Shown piece after piece: positions 1 to 9,425 of a DNA stretch of 64,000 nt. Source of the stretch: Peribacillus simplex NBRC 15720 = DSM 1321 (lineage in GTDB: Bacteria > Bacillota > Bacilli > Bacillales > DSM-1321); assembly GCF_002243645.1 (NCBI RefSeq), contig NZ_CP017704.1:4110001-4174000 (forward strand), read 5' to 3'. The stretch's first letter is position 1, and each line of letters starts with the position of its first letter. Position numbers and translations under genes: made by a program. A model generated the notes under the pieces. The model did not search any database. It saw only the letters and a program-made list of their open reading frames with translations, and was not told where the DNA came from.

Positions 1-708
1 AACCGTCATAATGTCACTGATGCTATTGGACAATCCGTTGCCCACACCGCGCTTAATCTTAATGCAGGGGCAATCATCACCCCTACAGAAAGCGGTCATA
101 CGGCAAGGATGATTTCCAAATACCGCCCTAAAGCACCGATCATTGCGGTTACATCCAATGATCATGTTACAAGAGGGCTTGCATTGGTTTGGGGAGTCTA
201 TCCGCAGATTGGTCCAAAAGCAACGACTACCGATGAAATGCTTCAAACCGCAATAGATGAAAGCTTGCATTCTGGCTTAGTTTCCCATGGGGATTTAGTC
301 GTCATTACGGCCGGTGTGCCTGTAGGTGAAACAGGTACGACTAACTTGATGAAAATTCATGTGTTAGGAGAGGTTCTTTTGAAAGCTCAAGGAATCGGCA
401 GGAAATCAGCTAAAGGTGAAGTGGTTATCGCTAAGAATGCCAAGGAAGCTTTGGAAAAAGTGACGGAAGGCTCTGTATTGGTTACGATCGGTTCGGACCG
501 CGAAATGATGCCGGCGATTGAAAAGTGTGCGGCCTTGATTACGGAAGAAGGCGGTTTGACAAGCCATGCAGCTGTTGTAGGAGTCACATTGGGCATACCG
601 GTCATCGTTGGGGCGGAAGACGCGACCAAGGTTTTCAAGGATGGTCAAAGAATAACAGTCGATGCAGGTCGTGGAGTCATTTATGATGGACATGCCAACG
701 TACTGTAA
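1..708 (+). CDS. pyk: pyruvate kinase, C-terminal part (5' end outside window)
   Basis: Pyruvate kinase converts phosphoenolpyruvate and ADP to pyruvate and ATP, the last step of glycolysis in the cytoplasm. The frame is open from base 1 and gives the last 235 residues. The first part ([24 protein letters not shown]) is the end of the barrel and the allosteric C domain. The last ~110 residues carry the extra PEP-utilising-enzyme-like domain typical of Bacillus and Geobacillus pyruvate kinases, with the motif [11 protein letters not shown] around residues 182-192 of this fragment. The gene is followed by fxsA after 81 bases with no clear terminator between them, so readthrough is possible. The start codon and promoter are not in the window. 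Confidence 0.95.
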   Translation, partial: NRHNVTDAIGQSVAHTALNLNAGAIITPTESGHTARMISKYRPKAPIIAVTSNDHVTRGLALVWGVYPQIGPKATTTDEMLQTAIDESLHSGLVSHGDLVVITAGVPVGETGTTNLMKIHVLGEVLLKAQGIGRKSAKGEVVIAKNAKEALEKVTEGSVLVTIGSDREMMPAIEKCAALITEEGGLTSHAAVVGVTLGIPVIVGAEDATKVFKDGQRITVDAGRGVIYDGHANVL

Positions 709-789
709 AACGAAATTTTGGCTGATTCCGTGCCAATGAGGTAAGATGGATGTACCGCACCAGAAATGGGCTGTGCAGGAGGAATGTAG

Positions 790-1182
790 ATGAAATATTT
801 TTTAATGTTTATCATTGCGATGCCGGTCGTTGAAATTATTGTCCTTTTGCTGTCAGGCAATCTGATTGGTTTTTGGCCAACGCTGTTCCTGATTGTAGCC
901 ACAGGTTTGATCGGAGCCTATTTGGCTAAACGGCAAGGGATGGAAACATGGAAAAAGGCACAGGAACAGATTCGTTACGGAATGATGCCAGGAAATGAAA
1001 TCATTGATGGAATCTGTATCTTTATCGGAGCTGCACTTTTGCTGTCCCCTGGGCTCATCTCGGATATCATGGGATTGATCCTTGTGTTTCCGCCAACCCG
1101 GAATCTCCTCAAACCGATTGTTATCCGGTTTATCATGAACAGGATGAATAAAGGGAAAGTTACCATCATTCGGCATAAATAA
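790..1182 (+). CDS. fxsA: FxsA family membrane protein
   Basis: 130-residue small membrane protein of the FxsA family (YtzA-like in Bacillus). In E. coli the family is known for relieving phage F exclusion; its role in Bacillus is not established. Visible features are a hydrophobic N-terminus (KYFLMFIIAMPVVEIIVLLLSG), a second hydrophobic segment around residues 27-42 ending at AYLAKRQG, and a third around 70-95 with the family signature ALLLSPGLISDIMGLILVFPPTR. The C-terminal tail is basic. The start ATG has a GGAGG eight bases upstream. It lies downstream of pyk in the same direction and ends at a terminator. Confidence 0.88.
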   Translation: MKYFLMFIIAMPVVEIIVLLLSGNLIGFWPTLFLIVATGLIGAYLAKRQGMETWKKAQEQIRYGMMPGNEIIDGICIFIGAALLLSPGLISDIMGLILVFPPTRNLLKPIVIRFIMNRMNKGKVTIIRHK

Positions 1183-1187
1183 TATAC

Positions 1188-1225
1188 GGCTGTCTAAAGG
1201 CTCAAGCTTTTAGGCAGCCTTTTTG
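1188..1225 (+). terminator. intrinsic terminator after fxsA
   Basis: Stem GGCTGtCTAAA / TTTAGgCAGCC around a short loop, followed by five T. It closes the pyk-fxsA transcription unit six bases after the fxsA stop. Confidence 0.8.
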
Positions 1226-1244
1226 GTCTGGAAAAAAGGTCAAC

Positions 1245-1279
1245 AAAAGCATCCAAGTTTTTTATAGGGTGCTTTTTTT
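1245..1279 (+). terminator. second terminator-like hairpin
   Basis: AAAAGCATCC pairs with GGGTGCTTTT (one G-T pair) across a 12-base loop and runs into seven T. It may be a back-up terminator for pyk-fxsA. Confidence 0.5.
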
Positions 1280-1326
1280 GCTTTTCATTGAAATGAGAGC
1301 TTCAATGTAAATCGGGTTTTGCCTGT

Positions 1327-1345
1327 TTCATCATTAAATGATGAA
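1327..1345. promoter_or_regulatory. perfect 19-bp palindrome upstream of aceB (candidate operator)
   Basis: TTCATCATTAAATGATGAA is a perfect 9-1-9 inverted repeat. It lies about 120 bp upstream of the likely aceB -35 box and directly upstream of a TATAAT at 1367-1372. It has no T-run, so it looks like a protein-binding site rather than a terminator. I do not recognise the regulator. The half-site AATGATGAA differs from the FadR-type site found at 61920 in this window. Confidence 0.5.
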
Positions 1346-1377
1346 TTCCACGAGAGTGAAAAAGTGTATAATAACAG

Positions 1378-1447
1378 GATTTTTAAACTATTAAGCCCTT
1401 GGAAACATTGGTAAATCTGGCTTTTCCGTGCTTAAAAATCTTTTTTT
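1378..1447 (+). ncRNA. candidate attenuator or short RNA upstream of aceB
   Basis: A TATAAT at 1367-1372 (weak -35) would start RNA near 1379. GATTTTTAA (1378-1386) pairs with TTAAAAATC (1432-1440), which runs into seven T (1441-1447). Inside, AAGCC (1393-1397) pairs with GGCTT (1419-1423). Such an RNA would be about 65-70 nt and end before the aceB promoter. It could equally be just a third terminator; I cannot tell from sequence alone. Confidence 0.3.
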
Positions 1448-1467
1448 AGATTTTTTAGAAAAAACTG

Positions 1468-1497
1468 GTGACAAATTTATACAACGTGTTATATAAT
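1468..1497 (+). promoter_or_regulatory. likely sigma-A promoter of aceB-aceA
   Basis: -35 GTGACA (1468-1473), 18-bp spacer, perfect -10 TATAAT (1492-1497). Transcription would start near 1504 and give a leader of about 60 nt before the aceB ATG. Confidence 0.6.
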
Positions 1498-1562
1498 ACA
1501 AACAGGAAATAAAACAACTGTATTATAACATATAAAAGTTGGAAAGGATGTGGAGAGGCAAC

Positions 1563-3155
1563 ATGATTACGGAAGCAAAAGGCTTACAAATTACAGGCAA
1601 CATTAAGCCAGGATATGAACAAATACTTACAGCGGAAGCTCTTCAATTCATCGAAAGAATTGAACGGCATTTCAGTGGAAGAAGGGCAGAACTCCTAGAA
1701 CGGCGGAAAAGCGTTCAGGAAGAACTGAATCAAGGCAAGCTTCCTGATTTCCTTGAAGAAACGAAGCATATTCGTGAAAGTGATTGGACGATTGAGCCCC
1801 TCCCGAATGATTTGCAAGACCGCAGGGTTGAAATCACTGGACCTGTCGATCGTAAAATGATCATTAATGCCATGAACTCAGGTGCCAATGTATTCATGGC
1901 GGACTTTGAAGATGCCAATTCACCCACTTGGGAGAATTGCATTGATGGTCAATTGAATTTGCGCGATGCAATCCGCGGAACCATTTCATTTAAAAATCCA
2001 AATGGCAAAGTGTATGAGTTAAATGAAAGAACAGCTGTCCTAAAGGTAAGGCCACGCGGCTGGCATTTGGAGGAAAAACATGTCCTTTTAGATGGACAGC
2101 CTATATCAGCCAGCATTTTTGACTTTGGACTGTACTTTTACCACAATGCAAAAGCATTGGTCGAAAAACAAAGCGGTCCATACTTTTACTTACCAAAAAT
2201 GGAAAGCCATCTCGAAGCAAGATTATGGAATGAAATATTCGTATATGCTCAGAACGATCTGAGAATTCCGCAAGGAACCATCAAGGCAACGGTCTTGATA
2301 GAAACGATTCTTGCTGCATTCGAAATGGACGAAATTCTGTACGAGCTGAAAGAACATTCGGCAGGCCTGAACTGTGGCCGCTGGGATTATATCTTTAGTT
2401 TCCTGAAAAAATTCCGTCACTCGGATGATGTTATCTTCCCAGACCGGCAGCAGGTCACGATGACCGTCCCGAACATGAGGGCGTATTCCTTACTGGCAAT
2501 CAAAACATGTCACACTCGTAATGCTCCTGCAATTGGCGGGATGGCCGCGCAAATTCCTGTTAAAAATGACCCGGTTAAGAACGATGAGGCTTTTGCGAAA
2601 GTCCGGGCAGATAAAGAACGCGAAGCAAGAGACGGTCATGATGGAACATGGGTTGCCCACCCGGGTATGGTGAGCACGGCAAAAGAGGTTTTTGACCTGC
2701 TCGTCGCAAAACCGAATCAAATTTTCCGAAAACGGGAAGATGTCCATGTAACAGCTCAAGAGTTGCTGGCTGTACCGGAAGGAACGATCACAGAGGCAGG
2801 ATTAAGGACGAATATTAACGTAGGCATTCAATATATCGCCTCTTGGTTAAGCGGCAGAGGTGCGGCACCCATCAATAACTTAATGGAAGATGCTGCAACC
2901 GCTGAAATTTCAAGGGCTCAAGTTTGGCAATGGATTCGTCATCCAAAAGGCATTCTCGAAGATGGCAGAAAAATAACCAAGGAATTATTCCATCAAATCA
3001 AAGAAGAAGAAGTGGCGGTCATTAAATCGGAAGTAGGGGAAGAAACTTTCAAATCAGGAAAGTTTGAAGAGTCTACTAAACTATTTGAACAATTGATTGA
3101 AGCGGATGACTTTGCAGATTTCTTAACCAACGCGGCATACGAAAAATTATCTTAA
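1563..3155 (+). CDS. aceB: malate synthase A
   Basis: Malate synthase condenses glyoxylate with acetyl-CoA to malate, the second step of the glyoxylate shunt, which allows growth on acetate or fatty acids. At 530 residues it is the usual length for malate synthase A. Family blocks visible include [16 protein letters not shown] (about 165-180), [30 protein letters not shown] and [15 protein letters not shown] chose ATG 1563, preceded by GGAGAGG. An in-frame TTG at 1539 and ATG at 1548 would add 5-8 residues but have poorly spaced ribosome sites. aceA follows 38 bases downstream in the same operon. The pair is not part of this locus in B. subtilis 168. Confidence 0.95.
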   Translation: MITEAKGLQITGNIKPGYEQILTAEALQFIERIERHFSGRRAELLERRKSVQEELNQGKLPDFLEETKHIRESDWTIEPLPNDLQDRRVEITGPVDRKMIINAMNSGANVFMADFEDANSPTWENCIDGQLNLRDAIRGTISFKNPNGKVYELNERTAVLKVRPRGWHLEEKHVLLDGQPISASIFDFGLYFYHNAKALVEKQSGPYFYLPKMESHLEARLWNEIFVYAQNDLRIPQGTIKATVLIETILAAFEMDEILYELKEHSAGLNCGRWDYIFSFLKKFRHSDDVIFPDRQQVTMTVPNMRAYSLLAIKTCHTRNAPAIGGMAAQIPVKNDPVKNDEAFAKVRADKEREARDGHDGTWVAHPGMVSTAKEVFDLLVAKPNQIFRKREDVHVTAQELLAVPEGTITEAGLRTNINVGIQYIASWLSGRGAAPINNLMEDAATAEISRAQVWQWIRHPKGILEDGRKITKELFHQIKEEEVAVIKSEVGEETFKSGKFEESTKLFEQLIEADDFADFLTNAAYEKLS

Positions 3156-3193
3156 TATTCAAAAAATATATTATAAATCAGGAGGAAATAAAG

Positions 3194-4477
3194 ATGATGA
3201 ATGAGAGAGCGCAAAAATTACAACAAAGCTGGGAAAATGACTCACGGTGGACTGGTATTAAACGTCCTTATACGGCAGAAGAAGTGATTAAACTAAGAGG
3301 TTCCATCGATATTGAACAAACATTGGCACGCCGTGGTTCTGAAAAACTATGGAATCTATTGAATACAGAGGATTTCATCAACGCATTAGGAGCATTGACT
3401 GGTAACCAAGCCATGCAGCAGGTGAAAGCTGGTTTAAAAGCAATCTACTTAAGCGGCTGGCAAGTGGCGGCAGATGCAAACATTGCAGGGCAAATGTACC
3501 CTGACCAAAGTTTATATCCAGCCAACTCCGTGCCGCAAGTAGTTAAACGCATTAATCAGACACTTCAGCGTGCAGACCAAATCAGCTTTGCTGAGGGAAA
3601 AAATGATATCGATTGGTTCGCTCCAATCGTGGCGGATGCTGAAGCAGGCTTTGGCGGTTCCCTTAACGTTTTCGAATTAATGAAAGGCATGATCGAAGCT
3701 GGAGCGGCAGGCGTTCACTTTGAAGACCAGCTTTCTTCCGAGAAAAAATGTGGTCACCTAGGCGGTAAAGTCCTTCTTCCAACCCAAACGGCAGTACGTA
3801 ATTTAGTTTCCGCCCGATTGGCAGCCGACGTAATGGGTACACCGACTATCTTGATTGCCCGTACGGATGCTGATGCTGCAGATTTAATCACCGATGATAT
3901 TGATCCCGTCGATGCACCATTCATCACTGGTGAAAGGACCCCAGAAGGATTCTACCGCACGAATGCAGGTCTTGACCAAGCAATTGCAAGAGGCCTTGCT
4001 TATGCGCCGTATGCCGACCTTATCTGGTGTGAGACTTCTGAACCTAATCTAGCGGATGCTCGCCGCTTTGCCGAAGCGATCCATGCAGAGTTCCCGGGCA
4101 AACTGCTTGCTTACAATTGTTCTCCATCATTTAACTGGAAAGCGAAATTAAGTGATGAAGAGATTGCCAATTATCAAGTGGAATTGGGTAAATTGGGTTA
4201 TAAATTCCAATTCGTTACACTTGCAGGCTTCCACTCATTGAATCACAGCATGTTCAACCTTGCTCTTGGTTATAAAGATCGCGGCATGGCTGCATACTCA
4301 GAACTTCAACAAGCGGAGTTCGCTAGTGAGCCCGACGGCTATACAGCAACACGTCATCAGCGTGAAGTGGGAACTGGTTACTTTGATGAAGTGGCACAAG
4401 TCGTTTCTGGTGGAACATCATCCACAACAGCACTTGCAGGTTCTACTGAAACAGAACAATTCGAGACGTCAAAATAA
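3194..4477 (+). CDS. aceA: isocitrate lyase
   Basis: Isocitrate lyase cleaves isocitrate to succinate and glyoxylate, the branch point with isocitrate dehydrogenase (icd, also in this window). The 427-residue protein carries the catalytic signature KKCGHLGGK at about residues 184-192, where the Cys is the active-site base. The metal-binding block [10 protein letters not shown] precedes it and the substrate loop [14 protein letters not shown] follows. A GGAGG lies upstream, and ATG codons at 3194 and 3197 are both usable. The gene shares the aceB transcript and is followed directly by a strong terminator. Confidence 0.97.
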   Translation: MMNERAQKLQQSWENDSRWTGIKRPYTAEEVIKLRGSIDIEQTLARRGSEKLWNLLNTEDFINALGALTGNQAMQQVKAGLKAIYLSGWQVAADANIAGQMYPDQSLYPANSVPQVVKRINQTLQRADQISFAEGKNDIDWFAPIVADAEAGFGGSLNVFELMKGMIEAGAAGVHFEDQLSSEKKCGHLGGKVLLPTQTAVRNLVSARLAADVMGTPTILIARTDADAADLITDDIDPVDAPFITGERTPEGFYRTNAGLDQAIARGLAYAPYADLIWCETSEPNLADARRFAEAIHAEFPGKLLAYNCSPSFNWKAKLSDEEIANYQVELGKLGYKFQFVTLAGFHSLNHSMFNLALGYKDRGMAAYSELQQAEFASEPDGYTATRHQREVGTGYFDEVAQVVSGGTSSTTALAGSTETEQFETSK

Positions 4478-4492
4478 TTTTAGCTTAAAACC

Positions 4493-4524
4493 AAAAATCC
4501 GCCTTGTAGCCGAGGCGGATTTTT
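4493..4524. terminator. terminator after aceA (bidirectional)
   Basis: AAAAATCCGCCT pairs with AGGCGGATTTTT around an 8-base loop. A-tract and T-tract flanks make it usable by aceA on the plus strand and by the convergent ytvI on the minus strand. Confidence 0.9.
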
Positions 4525-4564
4525 AAATGGAAATGGGTGAATGCTAATAGATGTCTGGATTAAC

Positions 4565-5689
4565 TTAAGTGGTTTTCTTTGTATCTCCGATGATGAAAGT
4601 CCATATGGCTTTGAAGACATTTGCACGCTGAAGTGTATTGAATATGACAAGTACGACAGGTCCTGCAATCAGCCCTAGGAAACCGATCAATTTGAAGCCG
4701 ATGAACAAGGCGATGAGAGTGGCAAGCGGATCCAAACCAATACTGGAAGAAAGTACTTTTGGCTCTATTAACTGACGCTGGACAACGACGATTATGTAAA
4801 GGACGGACAAACCGATTGCAAGACTTGTATTCCCGGCGATGAATTCAAAGATGATCCAAGGTATGAAAATCGTACCTGTCCCTAAATAGGGAATGATATC
4901 GACCAGTCCACATATCAGGGCAATGGTAATTGAGTAATTCACCCCCAAAATGAGAAATCCGATTAAAATCGTGACAGTCGTCAATGAAACAAGAGTGAAT
5001 TGTGCACGGATAAACCCGAACAAAGCCCGTTTTAAGTCCCAAAATAAACGCTTGGCACCCGCAAAAATCTTATCAGGCAACACTTTTCCGGTCATGCGGC
5101 CAAAGGTATCCCAATCTTTGCTGATGAAGAAAGTGCCCAGCAGGGTAAAAAGGAGTGCTGTTGCTGTAGTTGGAAACCATCCGATGATTGTGGGGATGTT
5201 CTTCAAGAAAGCTTGAATGAAGCCGCTTACTCCGGTAGTGATGGATTCACCGATATTTTGGATATTCTTGAGGACTGTGTCTTGCTGTTCGATATCCAAA
5301 TTATTGAACATGGCAGCTATTTGATTATATAAAGGGATGACGGTGGAAGCGATATATGTTTCTATATAATCCACGATGGTTTCAATGTGTTTCGGGATGA
5401 CTCCGGCAAGGTAGTTGGTCCCTGAAATGATTTCGGTAACCAGTAAGGTGATAAGACCCGCAAATAAAAGGAAAATGAGTAAAAGGGAAACGAATACAGC
5501 CAACCCCCGTGGCAGCCTTCCTTTCCTTTCGAAAAAAGTGACCAGGGGATTCATCAAGAAAGCGATTATCAGGGCAATGATGAATGGATATGTATATTTA
5601 GATAAATAAAACAAGGCAATTCCACCTAAAATTATCCCTCCGACGACCAGTAAAGAGCGAATGAAACGATACATATATACCGGATTCAA
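4565..5689 (-). CDS. ytvI: AI-2E family transporter, YtvI-like
   Basis: 374-residue polytopic membrane protein of the AI-2E (PerM/YdiK) permease family; the transported substrate in Bacillus is unknown. The N-terminus has two hydrophobic helices (SLLVVGGIILGGIALFYLSKY, then PFIIALIIAFLMNPLVTFF). A long middle region with amphipathic helices follows (about residues 85-200). Several C-terminal helices include the family block VDIIPYLGTG. An upstream ATG at 5710 is in frame, but AGGAGG lies just after it and seven bases before a TTG at 5689, so TTG is the likelier start, giving MNPVYMYRF. It is convergent with aceBA and divergent from the DUF441 gene. Confidence 0.85.
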   Translation of the reverse strand: MNPVYMYRFIRSLLVVGGIILGGIALFYLSKYTYPFIIALIIAFLMNPLVTFFERKGRLPRGLAVFVSLLLIFLLFAGLITLLVTEIISGTNYLAGVIPKHIETIVDYIETYIASTVIPLYNQIAAMFNNLDIEQQDTVLKNIQNIGESITTGVSGFIQAFLKNIPTIIGWFPTTATALLFTLLGTFFISKDWDTFGRMTGKVLPDKIFAGAKRLFWDLKRALFGFIRAQFTLVSLTTVTILIGFLILGVNYSITIALICGLVDIIPYLGTGTIFIPWIIFEFIAGNTSLAIGLSVLYIIVVVQRQLIEPKVLSSSIGLDPLATLIALFIGFKLIGFLGLIAGPVVLVIFNTLQRANVFKAIWTFIIGDTKKTT

Positions 5690-5834
5690 GTCATATCCTC
5701 CTTCAATCATAAAGTTTGTATTATAATTGTAACGATGATGGAAAAGAAAGGAAAGATTCTTTCATCTTTCGGCTTAACTTTTTTCCGCCGATGCATCGTT
5801 CCATAAATCATTTTTCTCCTAGGAAATAGGGGAG

Positions 5835-5856
5835 TTTGTTATGTTAAAATAACAAA
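5835..5856. promoter_or_regulatory. 8-bp inverted repeat upstream of the DUF441 gene
   Basis: TTTGTTAT and ATAACAAA are perfect inverted repeats separated by GTTAAA, 27 bases before the start codon in the ytvI/DUF441 divergent region. It could be an operator or a leader hairpin; no regulator is recognised. Confidence 0.35.
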
Positions 5857-5882
5857 AACAGAAGGAAGAAGGTGTAGGGATA

Positions 5883-6344
5883 TTGATCAACGGTCCTGTT
5901 GTATTTTTAATTCTGCTTGCTGCAATCGGTTGGTTTGGGAAAAATACCTCACTGATCATGGCTGCAGGTTTTCTTTTAAGCATGAAACTGATTGGCCTCG
6001 ACGCTAAAGTGTTTCCATACCTGGAAGCGAAAGGAATCAACCTGGGCGTTACGATCATTACGATTTCCGTACTAATACCCATAGCAAACGGGGCGATAGG
6101 TTTCAAGGAACTTGGAGACGCGATAAAATCTCCTTATGCCTGGATTGCGCTTGCATCAGGAATAGCGGTTGCTCTCATAGCAAAAAATGGGATTACGCTC
6201 CTATCACATGATCCTCATATTACCACGGCTCTTGTTTTTGGGACGATTCTGGCGGTCGCATTATTCAAAGGTGTGGCTGTCGGTCCGTTAATCGGGGCGG
6301 GAATTGCTTATTTATGCATGCAGATATTCAATTTTTTTAAATGA
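5883..6344 (+). CDS. DUF441 family membrane protein, YtwI-like
   Basis: 153-residue integral membrane protein of the DUF441 (UPF0756) family; no function is known. It has four or so hydrophobic segments (about residues 5-35, 52-72, 85-105, 120-150) and the conserved stretches IGLDAKVFPYLEAKGINLGV and SPYAWIALASGIAVALIAKNG. The start is TTG with an AAGG-type ribosome site about ten bases before it; no better in-frame ATG lies near. It sits between ytvI and citZ as in B. subtilis. The 538-bp gap that follows argues that it is not part of the citZ operon. Confidence 0.83.
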   Translation: MINGPVVFLILLAAIGWFGKNTSLIMAAGFLLSMKLIGLDAKVFPYLEAKGINLGVTIITISVLIPIANGAIGFKELGDAIKSPYAWIALASGIAVALIAKNGITLLSHDPHITTALVFGTILAVALFKGVAVGPLIGAGIAYLCMQIFNFFK

Positions 6345-6882
6345 AGAGAGTCGCAAAGGGTAGAAAAGTCCGTCAGTACTGGGAATGTAAATTTTCTATT
6401 TAATGTTTCGTTTATTCTGCTTTGAGGCAAATTTTCAAAAAAACGTTTTGAATCGCATTAAAAAAAGCAAGAGAATATGTAGCTAATTTTTCTAATAAAA
6501 TAATAATTTTTTCACATTTTAAGTGCTTTTCATTCCCAAAAAAGTGTTTATTGTTTATAATAATCATGTAACTGCTCTGATTTATTAAAATTGGGATTCA
6601 GAATATCATTGATATTTTTGAGGAATCTTAAAAAAAGATGTAGTTATTGAGCAAGCGCTCACTAGGAATAGCTACAAGCATTATTTTTAGAATTTCTTAT
6701 TAAAGATTATCGTACATTTTACTATTGTTGGGGTCATATTCTGTGAACGCTTCCAATACAAGATGTATGTCTTCTGCTAAAAAATAGATGGTTGTTTACA
6801 ATAGCTAATTTCTTGGAAGCGCTATATTTATACGCTAATAGCAAGGGCATAGGGGAATATTTAGGAAAAGGAGAGATTTAGT
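6345..6882 (+). promoter_or_regulatory. long citZ upstream region with cre-like sites
   Basis: 538 bp without a gene. One candidate promoter is TTCCCA (6533-6538), 17 bp, TATAAT (6556-6561). A second closer to the gene is TTGGAA (6813-6818), 17 bp, TAATAG (6836-6841). The site at 6742-6755 matches the catabolite-response element TGWAANCGNTNWCA at 12 of 14 positions. AAGCGC cores at 6648-6661 (in a TGAGC/GCTCA dyad) and 6814-6827 are weaker. CGCTTCCAA (6748-6756) and TTGGAAGCG (6813-6821) form a perfect 9-bp inverted pair. I found no clear CcpC-type ATAA-N7-TTAT dyad. Promoter choice is uncertain. Confidence 0.45.
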
Positions 6883-7998
6883 ATGACAGCAACAAAAGGT
6901 CTTGAAGGTGTGGTAGCAACAACTTCATCAGTAAGCTCCATTATCGATGACACATTAACGTATGTAGGTTATGACATCGATGATTTGGCTTCAAACGCAA
7001 CATTCGAGGAAGTAATCTATCTTTTATGGCACGGAGCTCTTCCGAACAAAAGCCAACTAGAAGAATTAACTAAACAACTTGCTGAAAATGCTGAAATTCC
7101 AGCTGAAGTGGTTAATCACTTCAAAACATACCCAATTGATAAAGTACATCCAATGGGAGCTCTTCGCACTGCAGTATCTCTTCTTGGTCTTTATGATGAA
7201 GAAGCAGATGTGATGAGTGAAGAAGCTAACTATCGTAAAGCAATCCGCATCCAAGCAAAAATCCCTACATTGGTAACAACTTTCGCTCGCATCCGTCAAG
7301 GGAAAGAAGCTGTTGCTCCACGTACAGATTTAAGCTTTGCTGCAAACTTCTTATATATGTTAAGCGGTAACGAACCAACGGCAATCGAAGAAGAAGCATT
7401 CAACAAAGCATTGGTTCTTCATGCTGACCATGAATTAAACGCTTCTACATTCACTGCACGCGTTTGTGTGGCTACATTATCTGATATCTATTCTGGCGTA
7501 ACTTCTGCCATCGGCGCTTTAAAAGGCCCACTTCACGGCGGAGCTAACGAACAAGTCATGAAAATGCTTACAGACATTGGTTCAGTTGATAACGTTGAGC
7601 CATATATCAACGAAAAATTAGCCAATAAAGAAAAAATCATGGGCTTTGGCCACCGTGTATACCGTAAAGGTGATCCTCGTGCTAAACACCTTAAAGAAAT
7701 GTCACAAAAACTGACTGAACTTACTGGACAACCGCAATATTATGATATGTCCATCAAAATTCATGAAATCGTGACTGGTCAAAAAAATCTTCCGCCGAAC
7801 GTGGATTTCTATTCTGCTTCCGTATACCACAGTTTAGGTATCGAACATGACCTATTTACACCAATCTTTGCTGTAAGCCGTGCTTCAGGCTGGATCGCTC
7901 ATATCCTTGAGCAATATTCAAACAACCGCCTTATCCGTCCGCGTGCAGAGTATGTTGGACCAGGTATGCAAAAATACGTACCGATTGAAAAACGCTAA
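6883..7998 (+). CDS. citZ: citrate synthase
   Basis: Citrate synthase joins oxaloacetate and acetyl-CoA to citrate and opens the TCA cycle; it also supplies the first half of the glyoxylate shunt. The 371-residue protein is the short Gram-positive type II-like form. Catalytic regions are visible: HADHELNASTFTARV, then GPLHGGANEQVMKML with an active-site His, MGFGHRVYRKGDPRAK with the second His, and the C-terminal RPRAEYVGP with substrate-binding Arg. The start ATG follows GGAGAG at a good distance. It is the first gene of a citZ-icd-mdh cluster and has strongly adapted codon use like its two partners. Confidence 0.97.
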   Translation: MTATKGLEGVVATTSSVSSIIDDTLTYVGYDIDDLASNATFEEVIYLLWHGALPNKSQLEELTKQLAENAEIPAEVVNHFKTYPIDKVHPMGALRTAVSLLGLYDEEADVMSEEANYRKAIRIQAKIPTLVTTFARIRQGKEAVAPRTDLSFAANFLYMLSGNEPTAIEEEAFNKALVLHADHELNASTFTARVCVATLSDIYSGVTSAIGALKGPLHGGANEQVMKMLTDIGSVDNVEPYINEKLANKEKIMGFGHRVYRKGDPRAKHLKEMSQKLTELTGQPQYYDMSIKIHEIVTGQKNLPPNVDFYSASVYHSLGIEHDLFTPIFAVSRASGWIAHILEQYSNNRLIRPRAEYVGPGMQKYVPIEKR

Positions 7999-8067
7999 TT
8001 AAAAGTTTTTTCTAAAAATCATTTTTTATTTCATCGAATTTGTAGTAAATTAATAGATGTGAGTAAA

Positions 8068-8114
8068 AAAGGTTAGTGGTTCTGCCTCATTTAATGGCAG
8101 GCCATCTAACCTTT
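8068..8114 (+). other. intercistronic stem-loop citZ-icd
   Basis: AAAGGTTAG (8068-8076) pairs with CTAACCTTT (8106-8114). Inside, TGG/CCA and CTGCC/GGCAG continue the stem. No T-run follows, so it is unlikely to be a full terminator. It ends 12 bases before the icd Shine-Dalgarno and may be a processing or stability element that sets gene ratios in the operon. Confidence 0.6.
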
Positions 8115-8138
8115 GAATTTGAATCGGAGGTAAGAGAC

Positions 8139-9410
8139 ATGACACAAAGCCAAAAAATCACAGTTACTAACGGTGCTCTTAACGTACCAAACAACCCAAT
8201 CGTTCCTTATATTGAGGGAGACGGAATCGGTCCTGATATCTGGGCTGCAGCATCCCGCGTTTTAGACGCAGCAGTTGAAAAAGCTTACAATGGCGAAAAG
8301 AAAATCGAATGGAAAGAAGTTTTAGCTGGACAAAAAGCATTTGACCAAACGGGCGAATGGCTTCCACAAGAAACTCTTGATGTCATTAACGAATATCTAA
8401 TCGCTATTAAAGGACCTCTTACAACTCCAATCGGTGGCGGTATCCGCTCATTGAACGTTGCATTGCGTCAAGTATTGGACTTATTCGTATGTCTTCGTCC
8501 AGTACGTTACTTTGATGGTGTACCTTCACCAGTTAAACGTCCAGAAGACACTGACATGGTCATCTTCCGTGAAAACACTGAAGACATCTATGCTGGTATC
8601 GAATATGCAAAAGGTTCTGACGAAGCTAAGAAATTAATCGAATTCCTACAAAATGAATTCGCTGTTCAAAACATTCGTTTCCCTGAAACTTCAGGTATCG
8701 GAATCAAACCGATTTCCGAAGAAGGAACAAAACGTCTTGTTCGCGCTGCACTTAACTATGCGATCAAAGAAGGCCGTAAGTCATTAACGCTTGTTCATAA
8801 AGGTAACATCATGAAATTCACGGAAGGTGCATTCAAAACTTGGGGTTATGAAGTTGCAGAACAAGAATTCGCCGATAAAGTGTTCACATGGAACCAATAT
8901 GACAAAATTAAAGATGCTGAAGGCACTGAAGCTGCTAACAAAGCACAATCTGCTGCTGAAGCTGAAGGCAAAATCATCGTTAAAGATTCCATTGCTGATA
9001 TCTTCTTACAACAAATTCTGACTCGTCCTAAAGAGTTTGATGTTGTTGCAACAATGAACTTGAACGGAGATTACATTTCTGATGCATTAGCTGCACAAGT
9101 TGGCGGAATCGGTATCGCTCCAGGAGCAAACATCAACTACGAAACTGGACATGCCATCTTCGAAGCAACTCACGGAACGGCTCCTAAATATGCTGGTCTT
9201 GATAAAGTTAACCCATCTTCAGTCCTTCTTTCAGGCGTTCTTTTACTTGAGCACCTTGGCTGGAACGAAGCTGCAAACAGCATCACTAAATCAGTGGAAC
9301 AAACAATCGCTTCTAAAGTTGTTACATACGACTTTGCCCGCCTAATGGAAGGTGCAACAGAAGTTAAATGTTCTGAGTTCGCTGACGAGCTTATCAAAAA
9401 CCTTAAATAA
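8139..9410 (+). CDS. icd: NADP-dependent isocitrate dehydrogenase
   Basis: Isocitrate dehydrogenase oxidatively decarboxylates isocitrate to 2-oxoglutarate with NADP. The 423-residue product equals the B. subtilis length. Visible motifs are [10 protein letters not shown] near the N-terminus, the substrate site [12 protein letters not shown] with the Ser equivalent to the E. coli phosphorylation site, [16 protein letters not shown], and [17 protein letters not shown] near the C-terminus. I chose ATG 8139, eight bases after GGAGG; a longer in-frame GTG at 8076 lies inside the upstream stem-loop. It competes with isocitrate lyase (aceA) for substrate. Confidence 0.97.
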   Translation: MTQSQKITVTNGALNVPNNPIVPYIEGDGIGPDIWAAASRVLDAAVEKAYNGEKKIEWKEVLAGQKAFDQTGEWLPQETLDVINEYLIAIKGPLTTPIGGGIRSLNVALRQVLDLFVCLRPVRYFDGVPSPVKRPEDTDMVIFRENTEDIYAGIEYAKGSDEAKKLIEFLQNEFAVQNIRFPETSGIGIKPISEEGTKRLVRAALNYAIKEGRKSLTLVHKGNIMKFTEGAFKTWGYEVAEQEFADKVFTWNQYDKIKDAEGTEAANKAQSAAEAEGKIIVKDSIADIFLQQILTRPKEFDVVATMNLNGDYISDALAAQVGGIGIAPGANINYETGHAIFEATHGTAPKYAGLDKVNPSSVLLSGVLLLEHLGWNEAANSITKSVEQTIASKVVTYDFARLMEGATEVKCSEFADELIKNLK

Positions 9411-9425
9411 TTCATTATATGCTTT

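Noticed and set aside
6480..6720. CcpC-type ATAA-N7-TTAT dyad upstream of citZ
   Set aside because: The region is AT-rich and has several ATAA and TTAT strings, but none at the required spacing.
8076..8138. N-terminal extension of icd from GTG 8076
   Set aside because: It lies in the intercistronic stem-loop, lacks a ribosome site, and ATG 8139 has GGAGG at eight bases with the usual protein length.
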